A stretch of 32,628 nucleotides of DNA. Origin: an uncultured Acidimicrobiales bacterium (GTDB taxonomy: Bacteria > Actinomycetota > Acidimicrobiia > Acidimicrobiales > CADCSY01). The stretch covers positions 1 through 32,628 of the forward strand of contig CADCSY010000016.1 in NCBI GenBank assembly GCA_902805555.1, in the 5' to 3' direction. Positions 15,093 through 25,087 of the stretch are shown here, piece by piece. The number at the start of each line of letters is the position of its first letter. Position 1 is the stretch's first letter. The position numbers and the translations under genes are program-made. The notes beneath the pieces are model-generated. The model searched no databases. It was not told the origin of the DNA and saw only the letters and a program-made list of their open reading frames with translations.

Positions 15093-15860
15093 TCAGAAGA
15101 TGCTGTAGCCCCCGTCGATGACGAAGGTCTGGCCGGTCGTGTAGCGGTTCGCCGGGCTCGCCAGGTAGACCGCAGCAGGCCCGAAGTCCTCCGGCTCGCC
15201 CCACCGGCGGTGGGGGATGCGGGGCAGCACCTTGTCCTTGAAGCGCTCGTTGCCGAACGCGCCCTCGGTCATGGGCGTGTCGATCCACCCGGGAAGGATC
15301 GTGTTGGCGGTGATCCCGTTGCGGGCCAGCTCGACGGCGATGGCCTTCATCATGGAGATGAGCCCGCCCTTGCTCGCTGCGTAGTGCTGGCCCCTGGCGG
15401 CCCCCTCGATCGCGGCGATGGAGGCCACGCCGACCAGGCTGCCGCCCTCCCCCCTCGCCACCAGGTGCCGGGCCGCAGCCCTGAGGGTGAGGAACGCGCC
15501 CTCGGCGTTGACCCGCATGACCCGACGCCACTCGCCGAGCGACATCTCGAGGAAGCTCGCCGCCCCGCCACCGACGCCGGCGTTGGCGAAGCAGGAGTCG
15601 ACCTTCCCGAGCGCCTCCAACGTCGCTGCGAAGGCCGCCTCGACCTCCTGCTCGTCCCCGACGTCGCAGCGCACGGCCACGACCTTGGTCCCCGACGCCC
15701 GGAGCTCGGCCTCGGCCGCCGCGTTCTTCGCCTCGTTCGTGCCCCACACGGCGACGTCGGCTCCCGCCGCTGCGAGGGCCTTCGCCATCCCGAGGCCGAT
15801 CCCGGAGTTGCCGCCGGTGACGAGCGCGCAGTGGCCGGTGAGGTCGAAGGGAGATGCCAT
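15093..15860 (-). CDS. Short-chain dehydrogenase/reductase (SDR)
   Basis: A 255-residue classical SDR with the Rossmann cofactor motif TGGNSGIG (15-22), CDVGD for adenine-ring contact, the NAGVGGG block (94-100), and catalytic S148, Y161 and K165 (YAASKGG). It ends in the usual YTTGQTFVIDGG. Ala/Thr after the second strand (WGTNE) does not clearly settle NAD versus NADP. Substrate is unknown. The ATG at 15860 is supported by homology and by TACGTT 6 nt upstream. It is divergent from dxs and convergent with the PAP2 gene, so it is probably a single-gene unit. Confidence 0.9.
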   Translation of the reverse strand: MASPFDLTGHCALVTGGNSGIGLGMAKALAAAGADVAVWGTNEAKNAAAEAELRASGTKVVAVRCDVGDEQEVEAAFAATLEALGKVDSCFANAGVGGGAASFLEMSLGEWRRVMRVNAEGAFLTLRAAARHLVARGEGGSLVGVASIAAIEGAARGQHYAASKGGLISMMKAIAVELARNGITANTILPGWIDTPMTEGAFGNERFKDKVLPRIPHRRWGEPEDFGPAAVYLASPANRYTTGQTFVIDGGYSIF

Positions 15861-15866
15861 GGTGCG

Positions 15867-15872
15867 AACGTA
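15867..15872 (-). promoter_or_regulatory. Leaderless -10 element of the SDR gene
   Basis: TACGTT on the minus strand, 6 nt before the ATG at 15860, with no ribosome binding site between. Confidence 0.5.
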
Positions 15873-16007
15873 ACCGGGAGCCGGGCCGGGCTCGGGCGGA
15901 CCGGCTCCGCCGGCAGAGGCGATGCCCGCGGCGCAGGGGGGCAGCGGTAGCGTCGACGGGGTTCCGACAACGGGCGGTGGCGACGAGCCGCTGACAAGGA
16001 TGAAGCC

Positions 16008-17879
16008 ATGCTCCTCGACTCGATCCACGGCCCCGCCGACGTCCGCCGACTCGGCTACCCAGAGCTCGACCAGCTCTGCGAGGAGATCCGGTCCTTCATC
16101 GTCGACACCGTGTCGACCACGGGGGGCCACCTCGGCTCCAACCTCGGTGCGGTCGAGCTGACGCTCGCGCTGCACCGCGTCTTCGACACGCCGAACGACA
16201 TCCTCCTGTGGGACATCGGCCACCAGGCGTACGTCCACAAGGTGGTGACGGGTCGCCGCGCCGGCTTCGCCAGCCTCCGCCAGGCGGGAGGCCTCTCGGG
16301 GTACCTCAGCCGGGACGAGTCCGAGTTCGACTGGATCGAGAACAGCCACGCGTCGACGGCGCTCTCCTACGCCCACGGCGTGGCCACCGCGGTCGAGCTC
16401 CAGCAGCTCGACCGGAAGGTGATCGCCGTCATCGGCGACGGCTCGATGACCGGCGGCATGGCCTACGAGGGGCTCAACAACTTCGGGGTCACGGGACGGC
16501 GGGCCGTCATCGTGCTGAACGACAACGGCCGGTCGTACGCCCCGACGCACTCGATGCTCGGCGAGAGCCTGACCCGGCTGCGGCTGAACCCGCACTTCAC
16601 CCGCCAGCGGGCCAGGTTCCGCCGGGTGCTCGAGGGGATCCCGCTCGTGGGCCGGCGCCTCCACCGTGGCGTCGAGTCGGCAGAGGCCGCCGTCCGCGAG
16701 ATGTGGGAGCCCCCCGCCTTCTTCGAGCAGCTCGGCGTCCGCTACACCGGCCCGATCGACGGCCACGACATCGAGGGCCTCGAGAAGGCGCTGCGCCACG
16801 CGGCGGCCTGGCCGGGGCCGATCGTCGTCCACGTCCTCACGCAGAAGGGCCGCGGCTACGGCCCGGCCGAGGACCACGAGGAGCACAACCTCCACGACTT
16901 CAAGGTGCTCGATGCCAGCGCCGGCGCCCCGGCCCCGTCGTTCACCGCTGCGTTCTCCGACGCGCTGGTCAAGGCGGGTGAGGCCGACCGGTCGCTGGTG
17001 GCAGTCACGGCCGCGATGCCCGGGTCGACCGGCCTGATCCCGTTCCAGGAGCGGTTCCCCGACCGGTTCGTCGACGTCGGGATCGCCGAGCAGCACGCGG
17101 TCACCGCCGCCGCCGGCATGGCGATGCTCGGGCTCAAGCCGGTCGTCGCCCTCTACTCCACCTTCGTCACCCGCGCCTTCGACCAGCTGAACCTCGACGT
17201 CGGCCTCCTCCACCAGCCGGTCGTGCTGTGCATCGACCGGGCCGGCATCACCGGTGACGACGGGGCCAGCCACCACGGCGTCCTCGACATGGCGCTCCTC
17301 ACGAAGATCCCGGGGATGACGGTGTTCGCGCCCTCGTCGGCCCAGGAGCTCCAGGTCATGCTGGACGACGCCCTCGCCCTCACGGACGGGCCGTCCGCCA
17401 TCCGCTGGCCGAAGACCGGTTCCCGCGTCGTGCGGCCGGAGGACGTCGGCTCCGGCCTGCAGGCCCGCTGCGTCCGGCGGGGTTCGGGAGCCGTCGCCAT
17501 CCTGGCCGTCGGCAAGCTCGTCGAGGCCGCCGAGCAGGCAGCCGGGGCGCTGGCGACCGACGGCATCGACGCCACCGTGTGGGACGTGCGGGTGTGCAAG
17601 CCGCTCGACCCCGAGATGATCGCCGATGCCGCCCGCCACGGGCTGGTCGTCACCGCCGAGGACGGCATCATCGCCGGCAGCGTCGGCTCTCAGATCGTCG
17701 AGGCCGTGTCAGCGGCGACCCCCCGCCGCACGGCCCCGCCCAGCCTCGTCCTCGCCACCCCCGTCGGCTACATCCCCCACGGCAAGCCGGACGACATCCT
17801 GGCGACGCTCGGCCTCGACGCCTCCGGCATCGCCGCCTCGGTCCGGGCCGCCATCCCGACGTCGCCCCTGCCGACGTAG
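16008..17879 (+). CDS. dxs: 1-deoxy-D-xylulose-5-phosphate synthase
   Basis: Condenses pyruvate and glyceraldehyde-3-phosphate, the first step of the MEP isoprenoid pathway. The 623-residue length is normal. Visible are TTGGHLGSNLG (38-46), DIGHQAYVHK, the thiamine-diphosphate motif GDGSMTGGMAYEGLNN (143-158) with LNDNGRSYAPT (170-180), DVGIAEQHAV with catalytic Glu361, and DRAGITGDDGASHHG where most DXS have DRAG-x-VGxDGPTHHG. The last block differs somewhat from the commonest form but keeps the two His. The ATG has an AAGGATG-type ribosome binding site. TAGCGT at 15948-15953 could be the -10 of a promoter with a leader of about 50 nt. The gene is convergent with nfuA (83 nt apart). No other MEP gene is in the window. 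Confidence 0.95.
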   Translation: MLLDSIHGPADVRRLGYPELDQLCEEIRSFIVDTVSTTGGHLGSNLGAVELTLALHRVFDTPNDILLWDIGHQAYVHKVVTGRRAGFASLRQAGGLSGYLSRDESEFDWIENSHASTALSYAHGVATAVELQQLDRKVIAVIGDGSMTGGMAYEGLNNFGVTGRRAVIVLNDNGRSYAPTHSMLGESLTRLRLNPHFTRQRARFRRVLEGIPLVGRRLHRGVESAEAAVREMWEPPAFFEQLGVRYTGPIDGHDIEGLEKALRHAAAWPGPIVVHVLTQKGRGYGPAEDHEEHNLHDFKVLDASAGAPAPSFTAAFSDALVKAGEADRSLVAVTAAMPGSTGLIPFQERFPDRFVDVGIAEQHAVTAAAGMAMLGLKPVVALYSTFVTRAFDQLNLDVGLLHQPVVLCIDRAGITGDDGASHHGVLDMALLTKIPGMTVFAPSSAQELQVMLDDALALTDGPSAIRWPKTGSRVVRPEDVGSGLQARCVRRGSGAVAILAVGKLVEAAEQAAGALATDGIDATVWDVRVCKPLDPEMIADAARHGLVVTAEDGIIAGSVGSQIVEAVSAATPRRTAPPSLVLATPVGYIPHGKPDDILATLGLDASGIAASVRAAIPTSPLPT

Positions 17880-17962
17880 CCCCTCGTCATCGCGGCGACG
17901 CCCGACCGCCCGTCAGGGCCGCCCGACGTGCGGAGCCGGTCCCTGCACCGACTCCGAGGCCT

Positions 17963-18589
17963 CTACTTGGCGGATTCGTAGAACGGGTTCTCGCCGGCGG
18001 TGTGGTCGGTGATGTCGATCACCTCGCGGATCTCGTCGATCTCCTTCTCGATCGTGGCCTTGATGCCCTCGGTGAGGGTCAGCTTGGCCAGACCGCACCC
18101 CTGGCAGCCCCCGCCCATGAACATGTAGGCGACGTCGCCCTCCACCCGCTCGAGGGTGGTGAAGCCGCCGTGGCTGGCGAGCATCGGGTTGATCTCCACG
18201 TCGAGCAGGCTCTGGATGCGGTGCTCGACCGTGCCCTCCTCGTAGGAGGGACCCCCGGGGGCGAGGCTCCGGGTGGGACGGTTCGGGTTGCGGAGCACGA
18301 GGCCGGTGCCGTCCGCCTCGTCGAGCGTGGCGCCCCGCAGGCGGTCGACGCTCCCGGCCGGCACCATGACCGGCAGCTCCCCGCTGAACCCCACCACGTC
18401 GTCGGGGCCGGCGTCGCCGACCGGCTCGAAGGTGAGCTCGTAGACGTACTCGGCCACCGCCTCGCCGGTGATCTCGATGCGCAGGGCGAGCGCCTCCCCC
18501 TCGGGCTCGGCGTCACGGAGGCCGAGGACCGTGGCACGGGCCCGCTCGGTCACGGTGACGACGGGGAGCGCGGTCCGCGTGTCGGTCAT
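17963..18589 (-). CDS. nfuA: NfuA-like Fe-S cluster carrier
   Basis: A 208-residue protein of two domains. Residues about 8-105 resemble a degenerate A-type (IscA-like) domain lacking its cysteines. Residues about 120-195 are a NifU C-terminal domain with VEINPMLASHGG and the cluster-binding C162-x2-C165 in GGGCQGCGLAKLT. This arrangement is that of NfuA, which receives and delivers [4Fe-4S] clusters, notably under stress. The gene could supply the Fe-S enzymes nearby (MoaA and the RecB-like nuclease), although that is only inference. The start ATG is supported by TAGCCT 6 nt upstream. The suf/isc machinery is not in the window. Confidence 0.9.
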   Translation of the reverse strand: MTDTRTALPVVTVTERARATVLGLRDAEPEGEALALRIEITGEAVAEYVYELTFEPVGDAGPDDVVGFSGELPVMVPAGSVDRLRGATLDEADGTGLVLRNPNRPTRSLAPGGPSYEEGTVEHRIQSLLDVEINPMLASHGGFTTLERVEGDVAYMFMGGGCQGCGLAKLTLTEGIKATIEKEIDEIREVIDITDHTAGENPFYESAK

Positions 18590-18595
18590 GACCCG

Positions 18596-18601
18596 AGGCT
18601 A
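18596..18601 (-). promoter_or_regulatory. Leaderless -10 element of nfuA
   Basis: TAGCCT on the minus strand, 6 nt before the ATG at 18589. The intervening bases (CGGGTC) are no ribosome binding site. Confidence 0.5.
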
Positions 18602-18659
18602 CCGGCGGCCCCTCCGGCGGGCTCCTCGACACGGAGCGGCGGGCAGGCGGCCACCCGGC

Positions 18660-20468
<1,809 letters not shown>

Positions 20469-20474
20469 CGGTCG

Positions 20475-20480
20475 AGGCTA
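20475..20480 (-). promoter_or_regulatory. Leaderless -10 element of the ABC-F gene
   Basis: TAGCCT on the minus strand, 6 nt before the GTG at 20468. It is identical to the nfuA element and its spacing. Confidence 0.5.
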
Positions 20481-20622
20481 CGGGCGGCCCGTCGCTCGGC
20501 CCCCCCGGACCCGTCGTGCGGGCTGCGGCCGGCTCCACCGAGCGCGGTGGTGCACGGGCTCAGGTGGCCGGTCGTGACCATCCGGGGATGATCACTGGTG
20601 CGACGGACGTTGGTCGGCAACG

Positions 20623-21015
20623 ATGGGGCCCGTGAGCGCCGAGCGCATGGCCGACGACCGCGATGGGGCGTACGGCTGGTCGGGCGAGGCCGTCCCCCTC
20701 CGGCCCACGCTCCTGGCGACCGTCGCCGCCCCCGAGGCCTGCCTCGTCGTTCGGGTCGCCCGGATCACAGTGGGGACCATGGTGACGCTGCTCGGGGTCA
20801 CCTTGCTCGTGCTGCCGGGGCCAGGGATCGCGACCATCGCCGCCGGGCTCTCCATCCTCTCCATCGACGTCCCCCAGGCCAAGCGGCTGCTGCAGCGCGT
20901 CCGAGACCGGCTCCCGCAGGATGCGGACGGCGGCACGCCCAGCTGGCTCGTCGTGGCCATGGGCGCCGGTCTGGCCGTGAGCGTGGTGGTCTCCGTCGCG
21001 CTCATGATCGCCTGA
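20623..21015 (+). CDS. PGPGW-type small membrane protein
   Basis: A 130-residue membrane protein with the hallmark block VTLLGVTLLVLPGPGIATIA and AAGLSILSIDVPQAKRLL. This places it in the putative transmembrane PGPGW family of unknown function. It has two to three membrane helices: one or two around the PGPG turn, and one C-terminal (LVVAMGAGLAVSVVVSVALM). The start is uncertain. The ATG at 20623 is listed, but a GTG at 20632 or ATG at 20647 is equally possible, since none has a clear ribosome binding site. It is divergent from the ABC-F gene and 81 nt before the next gene. Confidence 0.8.
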   Translation: MGPVSAERMADDRDGAYGWSGEAVPLRPTLLATVAAPEACLVVRVARITVGTMVTLLGVTLLVLPGPGIATIAAGLSILSIDVPQAKRLLQRVRDRLPQDADGGTPSWLVVAMGAGLAVSVVVSVALMIA

Positions 21016-21083
21016 CCGACCGCAGCAGCCGACAGGACCACCCCTCGACGGGTGCGGTGCACGACCCGGCGGCAGGTCGCTCC

Positions 21084-21089
21084 TACGGT
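21084..21089 (+). promoter_or_regulatory. Leaderless -10 element of the DUF3097 gene
   Basis: TACGGT lies 7 nt before the ATG at 21097, with no ribosome binding site in the gap. Confidence 0.5.
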
Positions 21090-21096
21090 GCAGGCC

Positions 21097-21927
21097 ATGG
21101 GATCGCACGGGCGGACGTGGGACGGGATCCTGTCGGGGCCGGTGGACGGCCCGGCCCGGGCGGCGGCGCAGTACCCGGAGGTGGAGGCGACGCCCGGGAT
21201 GCGGGTCGAGCACCGGGGCTCCCGCTACGGCGGCGTGGTCAAGAAGCTGGAGCGTGACGGCGTCCTGATCAGGGGCCGTGGCGGCGGCGAGCGGCTGTTC
21301 CGCCTGCTCCCGGGGGCGTTCCAGGTCGAGGGGCGCGCCGTCAGCCTGGTGCGGCCCCGGCCTGCGGGAGGGTCGCAGCGGGCCCGCACGGCGTCCGGCT
21401 CGGTGGCGGTGCCCGGTGCCACGGCCCGCGTCGCCCGTGCCGCCCGCATCCTCGTCGAAGGGGTGCACGACGCCGAGCTCGTCGAGAAGGTGTGGGGCGA
21501 CGACCTGCGGCTCGAGGGGGTCGTCGTGGAGCGCCTCGACGGGGCGGACCACCTCGCCGACGTGGTCACCGCCTTCCGGCCGGGACCCGGGCGGCGCCTC
21601 GGGATCCTGCTCGACCACCTGGTCCCGGGGTCGAAGGAGGCGCGCCTGGCCGAGGCCGTGCGGCACCCGTCGGTGCTCGTGACGGGGAGCCCCTACGTCG
21701 ACGTGTGGGCGGCGATCCGCCCTGCGGCAGTCGGCATCCCGGCGTGGCCGGACGTGCCGAGGGACGAGGAGTGGAAGGCGGGCGTGTGCCGACGCCTCCA
21801 CCTGCAGGGCGAGCAGTGGGAGGTGTGGCGGGGGCTCCTGGGCAAGGTGCGCTCCTACGCCGACCTCGAGGCGCCCTTCGTCGGGGCGGTCGAGCGGCTG
21901 ATCGACTTCGTCACGGAGCCCGACTGA
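21097..21927 (+). CDS. DUF3097 family protein
   Basis: A 276-residue soluble protein recognised as the actinobacterial DUF3097 family of unknown function. Conserved features include an N-terminal VEATPGMRVEHRGSRYGG block, ARILVEGVHDAELVEKVWGD (a Toprim-like acidic start, EGxxD), GILLDHLVPGSKEARLAEAV and YVDVWAAIRPAAVGI. It ends with the Trp-rich EQWEVWRGLLGKVRSY. The EG-x2-D and LLDHL acids could form a Toprim-like metal site, but that is my inference. The ATG at 21097 is supported by the TANNNT element. The next gene begins 33 nt later on the same strand with its own ribosome binding site, so they may be co-transcribed. Confidence 0.85.
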   Translation: MGSHGRTWDGILSGPVDGPARAAAQYPEVEATPGMRVEHRGSRYGGVVKKLERDGVLIRGRGGGERLFRLLPGAFQVEGRAVSLVRPRPAGGSQRARTASGSVAVPGATARVARAARILVEGVHDAELVEKVWGDDLRLEGVVVERLDGADHLADVVTAFRPGPGRRLGILLDHLVPGSKEARLAEAVRHPSVLVTGSPYVDVWAAIRPAAVGIPAWPDVPRDEEWKAGVCRRLHLQGEQWEVWRGLLGKVRSYADLEAPFVGAVERLIDFVTEPD

Positions 21928-21960
21928 GCCTTCCGGCCTGGCGGATGGGAGGATCGACCG

Positions 21961-23388
21961 ATGGCAGCCTTCGACTACGACGCGGTGGTGGTGGGCTCGG
22001 GCCCGAACGGTCTGACGGCCGCCATCACGCTGGCCGCTGCCGGCGCCTCGGTGACCGTCCTCGAGGCGAAGGACACACCAGGGGGCGGGACGCTGACGAG
22101 CGAGCTGACCCTCCCCGGGTTCCTCCACGACGTCTGCTCCGCCATCCACCCCCTCGGCGCCGACTCCCCGGCGTTCCGCGACCTCCCACTCGAGTCGCTC
22201 GGCCTGTCGTGGGCGGAGCCCGAGGTGCAGGCCGCCCACCCCCTCGACGACGGCAGCGCCGGCGTCCTGCTCAGGGGTGTGCAGGAGACGGGGGAGGCGC
22301 TCGGCGACGTGAAGGGCTGGCGTCGCCTCGTCGGCTCAACCGTCGACCGCTGGGAGGAGGTCACCGACCACATCCTGCGCCCGCCGTTCAGGGTGCCGCG
22401 CCACCCGCTGGCCCTGGGCGGGTTCGGCGTGCGAGCCATGCTGCCGGCCACGGTGGCCGGTGAGCGCCTGCTCCACACGCCACAGGCTCGTGCGCTGTGG
22501 GCGGGGATCTCGGCCCACGCCATCAACGACCTGTCGAAGCCGTTCACGGCGGCCGCAGGCCTCGTGCTGGCGGCCGCCGGCCACGTGGCCGGGTGGCCGG
22601 CGGCGGTGGGCGGCTCGGAGCGCATCACCGACGCGCTGATCGCCCACCTCACGTCGCTCGGCGGGACGGTCCAGACCGGGGTCGAGGTGCGCTCGCAGAG
22701 GGACCTCCCGTGGTCGCAGGCCGTGCTGTTCGACACCACGCCGGCCCAGCTGCTCCGCATCGCCGGACCGCGCATCCCCGAGCGAGCCCGTCGCCGGCTG
22801 GAGCGCTTCCGGTACGGGAGCGGGTCGTTCAAGATCGACTACGCCACCGACGGTCCGGTCCCGTGGACGAACGCCGACTGCCGGAGGGCGGGCACCGTGC
22901 ACGTCGGCGGAACGGTGGAGGAGGTGGCGGCGGCCGAGCGGGACGTGCACCAGGGGCGGGTGCCGGAGCGCCCCTTCACCCTCGTCGCCCAGCAGTCCGT
23001 GATGGACCCCACCCGGGCCCCCGACGGCAAGCAGGCGGTGTGGGCCTACTGCCACGTCCCGCACGGCTGCGAGGTGGACGTGACCGATCGGGTGGAGGCC
23101 CAGATCGAGCGCTTCGCGCCAGGGTTCAGGGACACCGTCCTCGCCCGCAACGTCATCGACCCCGCCGGGCTCGAGGCCTACAACCAGAACTACATCGGCG
23201 GTGACATCGCCGGCGGCGCCACCGACGGCCTGCAGCTCCTGGCCCGCCCGACCATCTCCGCCCACCCCTACCGCACCGGCGCCCCGGGGCTCTGGCTGTG
23301 CTCCTCGTCCACCCCGCCCGGCGGTGGTGTCCACGGCATGTGCGGCAAGTGGGCGGCGGAGGACGCCCTCCGCTGGCTCAGGAGCTGA
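21961..23388 (+). CDS. FAD-dependent oxidoreductase, phytoene-desaturase/PYROXD2-like
   Basis: A 475-residue flavoprotein with the N-terminal dinucleotide motif VVVGSGPNGLTAA (G12, G14, G17), Glu35 at the end of strand 2, and AKDTPGGGTLTSELTLPGF. The CrtI-like region ends with a C-terminal FAD-contact block GLWLCSSSTPPGGGVHGMCG. The best fit is the NAD(P)/FAD 'phytoene dehydrogenase-like' group near human PYROXD2. The substrate is not clear. True carotenoid desaturases usually have crtB and other crt genes alongside, and none is here. The GGGAGGA before the ATG is a ribosome binding site. It is convergent with the FMN-reductase-like gene. Confidence 0.85.
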   Translation: MAAFDYDAVVVGSGPNGLTAAITLAAAGASVTVLEAKDTPGGGTLTSELTLPGFLHDVCSAIHPLGADSPAFRDLPLESLGLSWAEPEVQAAHPLDDGSAGVLLRGVQETGEALGDVKGWRRLVGSTVDRWEEVTDHILRPPFRVPRHPLALGGFGVRAMLPATVAGERLLHTPQARALWAGISAHAINDLSKPFTAAAGLVLAAAGHVAGWPAAVGGSERITDALIAHLTSLGGTVQTGVEVRSQRDLPWSQAVLFDTTPAQLLRIAGPRIPERARRRLERFRYGSGSFKIDYATDGPVPWTNADCRRAGTVHVGGTVEEVAAAERDVHQGRVPERPFTLVAQQSVMDPTRAPDGKQAVWAYCHVPHGCEVDVTDRVEAQIERFAPGFRDTVLARNVIDPAGLEAYNQNYIGGDIAGGATDGLQLLARPTISAHPYRTGAPGLWLCSSSTPPGGGVHGMCGKWAAEDALRWLRS

Positions 23389-23431
23389 CCACGGCCCGCG
23401 TGCCCACTGGACCGGCGGCCCGGGCCGAGGG

Positions 23432-24187
23432 CTACCGGTGCTCGGGGTTGTCGTGGTCCGGCCGGGCGCCGGCGTCCCACAGCGACCGCTGGTTGCCGTG
23501 GGCAGGCACGCCCCCGGCGTCCTTCAACAGCCTGGCCAGGTGCATCAGGTTCCAGGCCATGAACGTCGAGCTGCGGTTGGTGAAGTCGTTCTCGGGACCA
23601 CCCGAGCCCTCGTCGAGGTAGCTGGGGCCCGGCCCGACACCTCCGAGCCACGCGGCATCGGCCTGGGGCGGGATCGTGAAGCCGAGGTGCTGCAACGAGT
23701 AGAGGATGTTCATCGAGCAGTGCTTGGCACCGTCCTCGTTGCCCGTGACGATGCAGCCGGCGACCCGCCCGTAGTAGGCGTACTGGCCGGCCTCGTTGAG
23801 GAGCGACGAGTTGCCGTACAGCCGCTCGATGATCGCTGTGCACACCGAGGACTTCTCACCCAGCCAGATGGGGGTGGCGAGCACGAGGATGTCGGCCGCC
23901 TGCACCTTGGCGTACAGCGCAGGCCACCCGTCGTGGGGCCACCCGTGCTCGGTCATGTCGGGGTGGACGCCGGGTGGCAGGTCGTGGTCGACGGCGCGGA
24001 CCACCTCGACGCTGACCCCGTTGTCCTCCATCACCCCGATGGCGACGTCGGCCAGGCCCTGGGTGTGGGATCGGGCCGGCGAGCGCTTCAGCGTGCAGTT
24101 GACGAAGAGCGCCCGCAGGTCGGGCGTCTCCCAGCCGCCACCGCCGGCTGGGAGCGGGCGGTCCCCAGGCGGCGCGTCCTGCGGCAC
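23432..24187 (-). CDS. NADPH-dependent FMN reductase / flavodoxin-like protein
   Basis: A 251-residue flavodoxin-fold protein. FVNCTLKRSPARSHTQGL is the FMN phosphate-binding loop of the NADPH-dependent FMN reductase family. ILVLATPIWLGEKSSVC and GCIVTGNEDGAKHCSMNIL are the next two FMN-contact loops. It is longer than the usual 180-200 residues because of a C-terminal extension (ENDFTNRSSTFMAWNLMHLA and beyond) found in one actinobacterial subgroup. It probably reduces FMN or quinones. It is the last gene of a three-gene operon, starting at GTG 24187 three nt after the cupin stop codon. Confidence 0.85.
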   Translation of the reverse strand: MPQDAPPGDRPLPAGGGGWETPDLRALFVNCTLKRSPARSHTQGLADVAIGVMEDNGVSVEVVRAVDHDLPPGVHPDMTEHGWPHDGWPALYAKVQAADILVLATPIWLGEKSSVCTAIIERLYGNSSLLNEAGQYAYYGRVAGCIVTGNEDGAKHCSMNILYSLQHLGFTIPPQADAAWLGGVGPGPSYLDEGSGGPENDFTNRSSTFMAWNLMHLARLLKDAGGVPAHGNQRSLWDAGARPDHDNPEHR

Positions 24188-24190
24188 CCG

Positions 24191-24673
24191 TCAGCCGCCG
24201 ACGACGACGACGGGCGGGTCGGCGAGCCCGTGCTGCGCCTCGCACAGGGCCCGGTAGGCGACGAGGATGGCCGGGGCGTCGAGCACCGACTCGATCGAGC
24301 CGTCGGTCGCCAGGTTGAGGTTGGCGCCAGAGATCGTGAAGCACACCTCGGTCTCCTCCGCACCGGCGGGGACGTGGAGCGTGTGGGTCGATCCCGCGGG
24401 CTCGAAGAGGTAGGAGCCGGCGCGGTTCACCGCCTCGGGGCTCTCGAGGTAGTGCCAGCTGCCGCTCTGGGTGAAGGCGTGCACGTGGCCCGTGTGCCTG
24501 TGGGTCTGGAGGGTGGTGCCGACCGCCGGGAAGCGGTTGCGCACGACCCACACGCCGTTGGCCAGGTCGACCTGGAGGAGCTGGAGCAGCCCGCTCGGGC
24601 CGATGTCGACGAACGGCAGGTCGTGCTGGCTGCGGTGGAGCGCGCTCGGCGCGTCCTCGTCGATGATGGTCAT
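24191..24673 (-). CDS. Cupin-domain protein (dihydroxyacetophenone-dioxygenase-like)
   Basis: A 160-residue cupin. HRHTGHVHAFTQSGSWHYLE supplies the first cupin motif with candidate metal ligands His-x3-His-x-His, and YLFEPAGSTHTLHVP supplies the second. The group resembles 2,4'-dihydroxyacetophenone dioxygenase-type cupins, which cleave aromatic ketones, but many members are uncharacterised. It overlaps the upstream PNPOx-like gene by ATGA (24670-24673) and has an AGGAGAGGAAG ribosome binding site inside that gene. Position between two putative flavin proteins suggests an oxidation step on a common substrate. That is inference. Confidence 0.8.
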   Translation of the reverse strand: MTIIDEDAPSALHRSQHDLPFVDIGPSGLLQLLQVDLANGVWVVRNRFPAVGTTLQTHRHTGHVHAFTQSGSWHYLESPEAVNRAGSYLFEPAGSTHTLHVPAGAEETEVCFTISGANLNLATDGSIESVLDAPAILVAYRALCEAQHGLADPPVVVVGG

Positions 24674-25059
24674 GGGGCTTCCTCTCCTGGTTGCAGGACG
24701 GTGATGCAGCTGGGCGCGTCGGGGTCCGCGCCGCTGGTGCCGACGGGGGTCCGGTGGCGCACCGCCCGGATCGGTCGGACCACGACCTCGCCGCCGTAGA
24801 CGGAGGCGTCGCCGTCGACGATCAGGCTGTAGGTGCCAGGAACGAGCGAGGGCCACAGGATCGACACACCCGGACGGCGGGCGACGTTGGCGGCCGTCCT
24901 CGAGCCCGCCCCGGCCCGGAGGCACCCGTCGTCCCCGAGGGCGACCTCCACCGCCACCGCGTGCGGGCGGTCGAGCTCGTTCACCGTGAGCAGCACCGCC
25001 TGCGGGCCGTGCACGGCCACCTGGGCGGCGAGCGCATCGAGCTCGACCGGCACGCTCAC
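24670..25059 (-). CDS. PNPOx-like split-barrel protein
   Basis: A 129-residue protein that reads as a flavin-binding split beta-barrel (pyridoxamine phosphate oxidase-like fold): QAVLLTVNELDRPHAVAVEV, LRAGAGSRTAANVARRPGVS and SLIVDGDASVYGGEVVVRP. These match strand 1, the helix with (R)TAANVARRP, and strand 4-5 of the fold. It could bind FMN, F420 or nothing, and no cofactor motif is decisive. It is the first gene of a PNPOx-cupin-flavoprotein operon, overlapping the cupin by ATGA. The GTG start has TAGCGT 7 nt upstream, so the operon is probably leaderless. Confidence 0.7.
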   Translation of the reverse strand: MSVPVELDALAAQVAVHGPQAVLLTVNELDRPHAVAVEVALGDDGCLRAGAGSRTAANVARRPGVSILWPSLVPGTYSLIVDGDASVYGGEVVVRPIRAVRHRTPVGTSGADPDAPSCITVLQPGEEAP

Positions 25060-25066
25060 CGGCCCG

Positions 25067-25072
25067 ACGCTA
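25067..25072 (-). promoter_or_regulatory. Leaderless -10 element of the PNPOx-cupin operon
   Basis: TAGCGT on the minus strand, 7 nt before the GTG at 25059. Confidence 0.5.
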
Positions 25073-25087
25073 CCGCCCGTCCTCGCG

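Noticed and set aside
15861..17639. Minus-strand extension of the SDR frame upstream into dxs (848 codons in total)
   Set aside because: SDR homology starts at the ATG at 15860. The extension is antisense of dxs and would cross its promoter.
17880..17962. Terminator search between dxs and nfuA
   Set aside because: Only short, interrupted GC pairings are present. Nothing better than chance in such GC-rich DNA.
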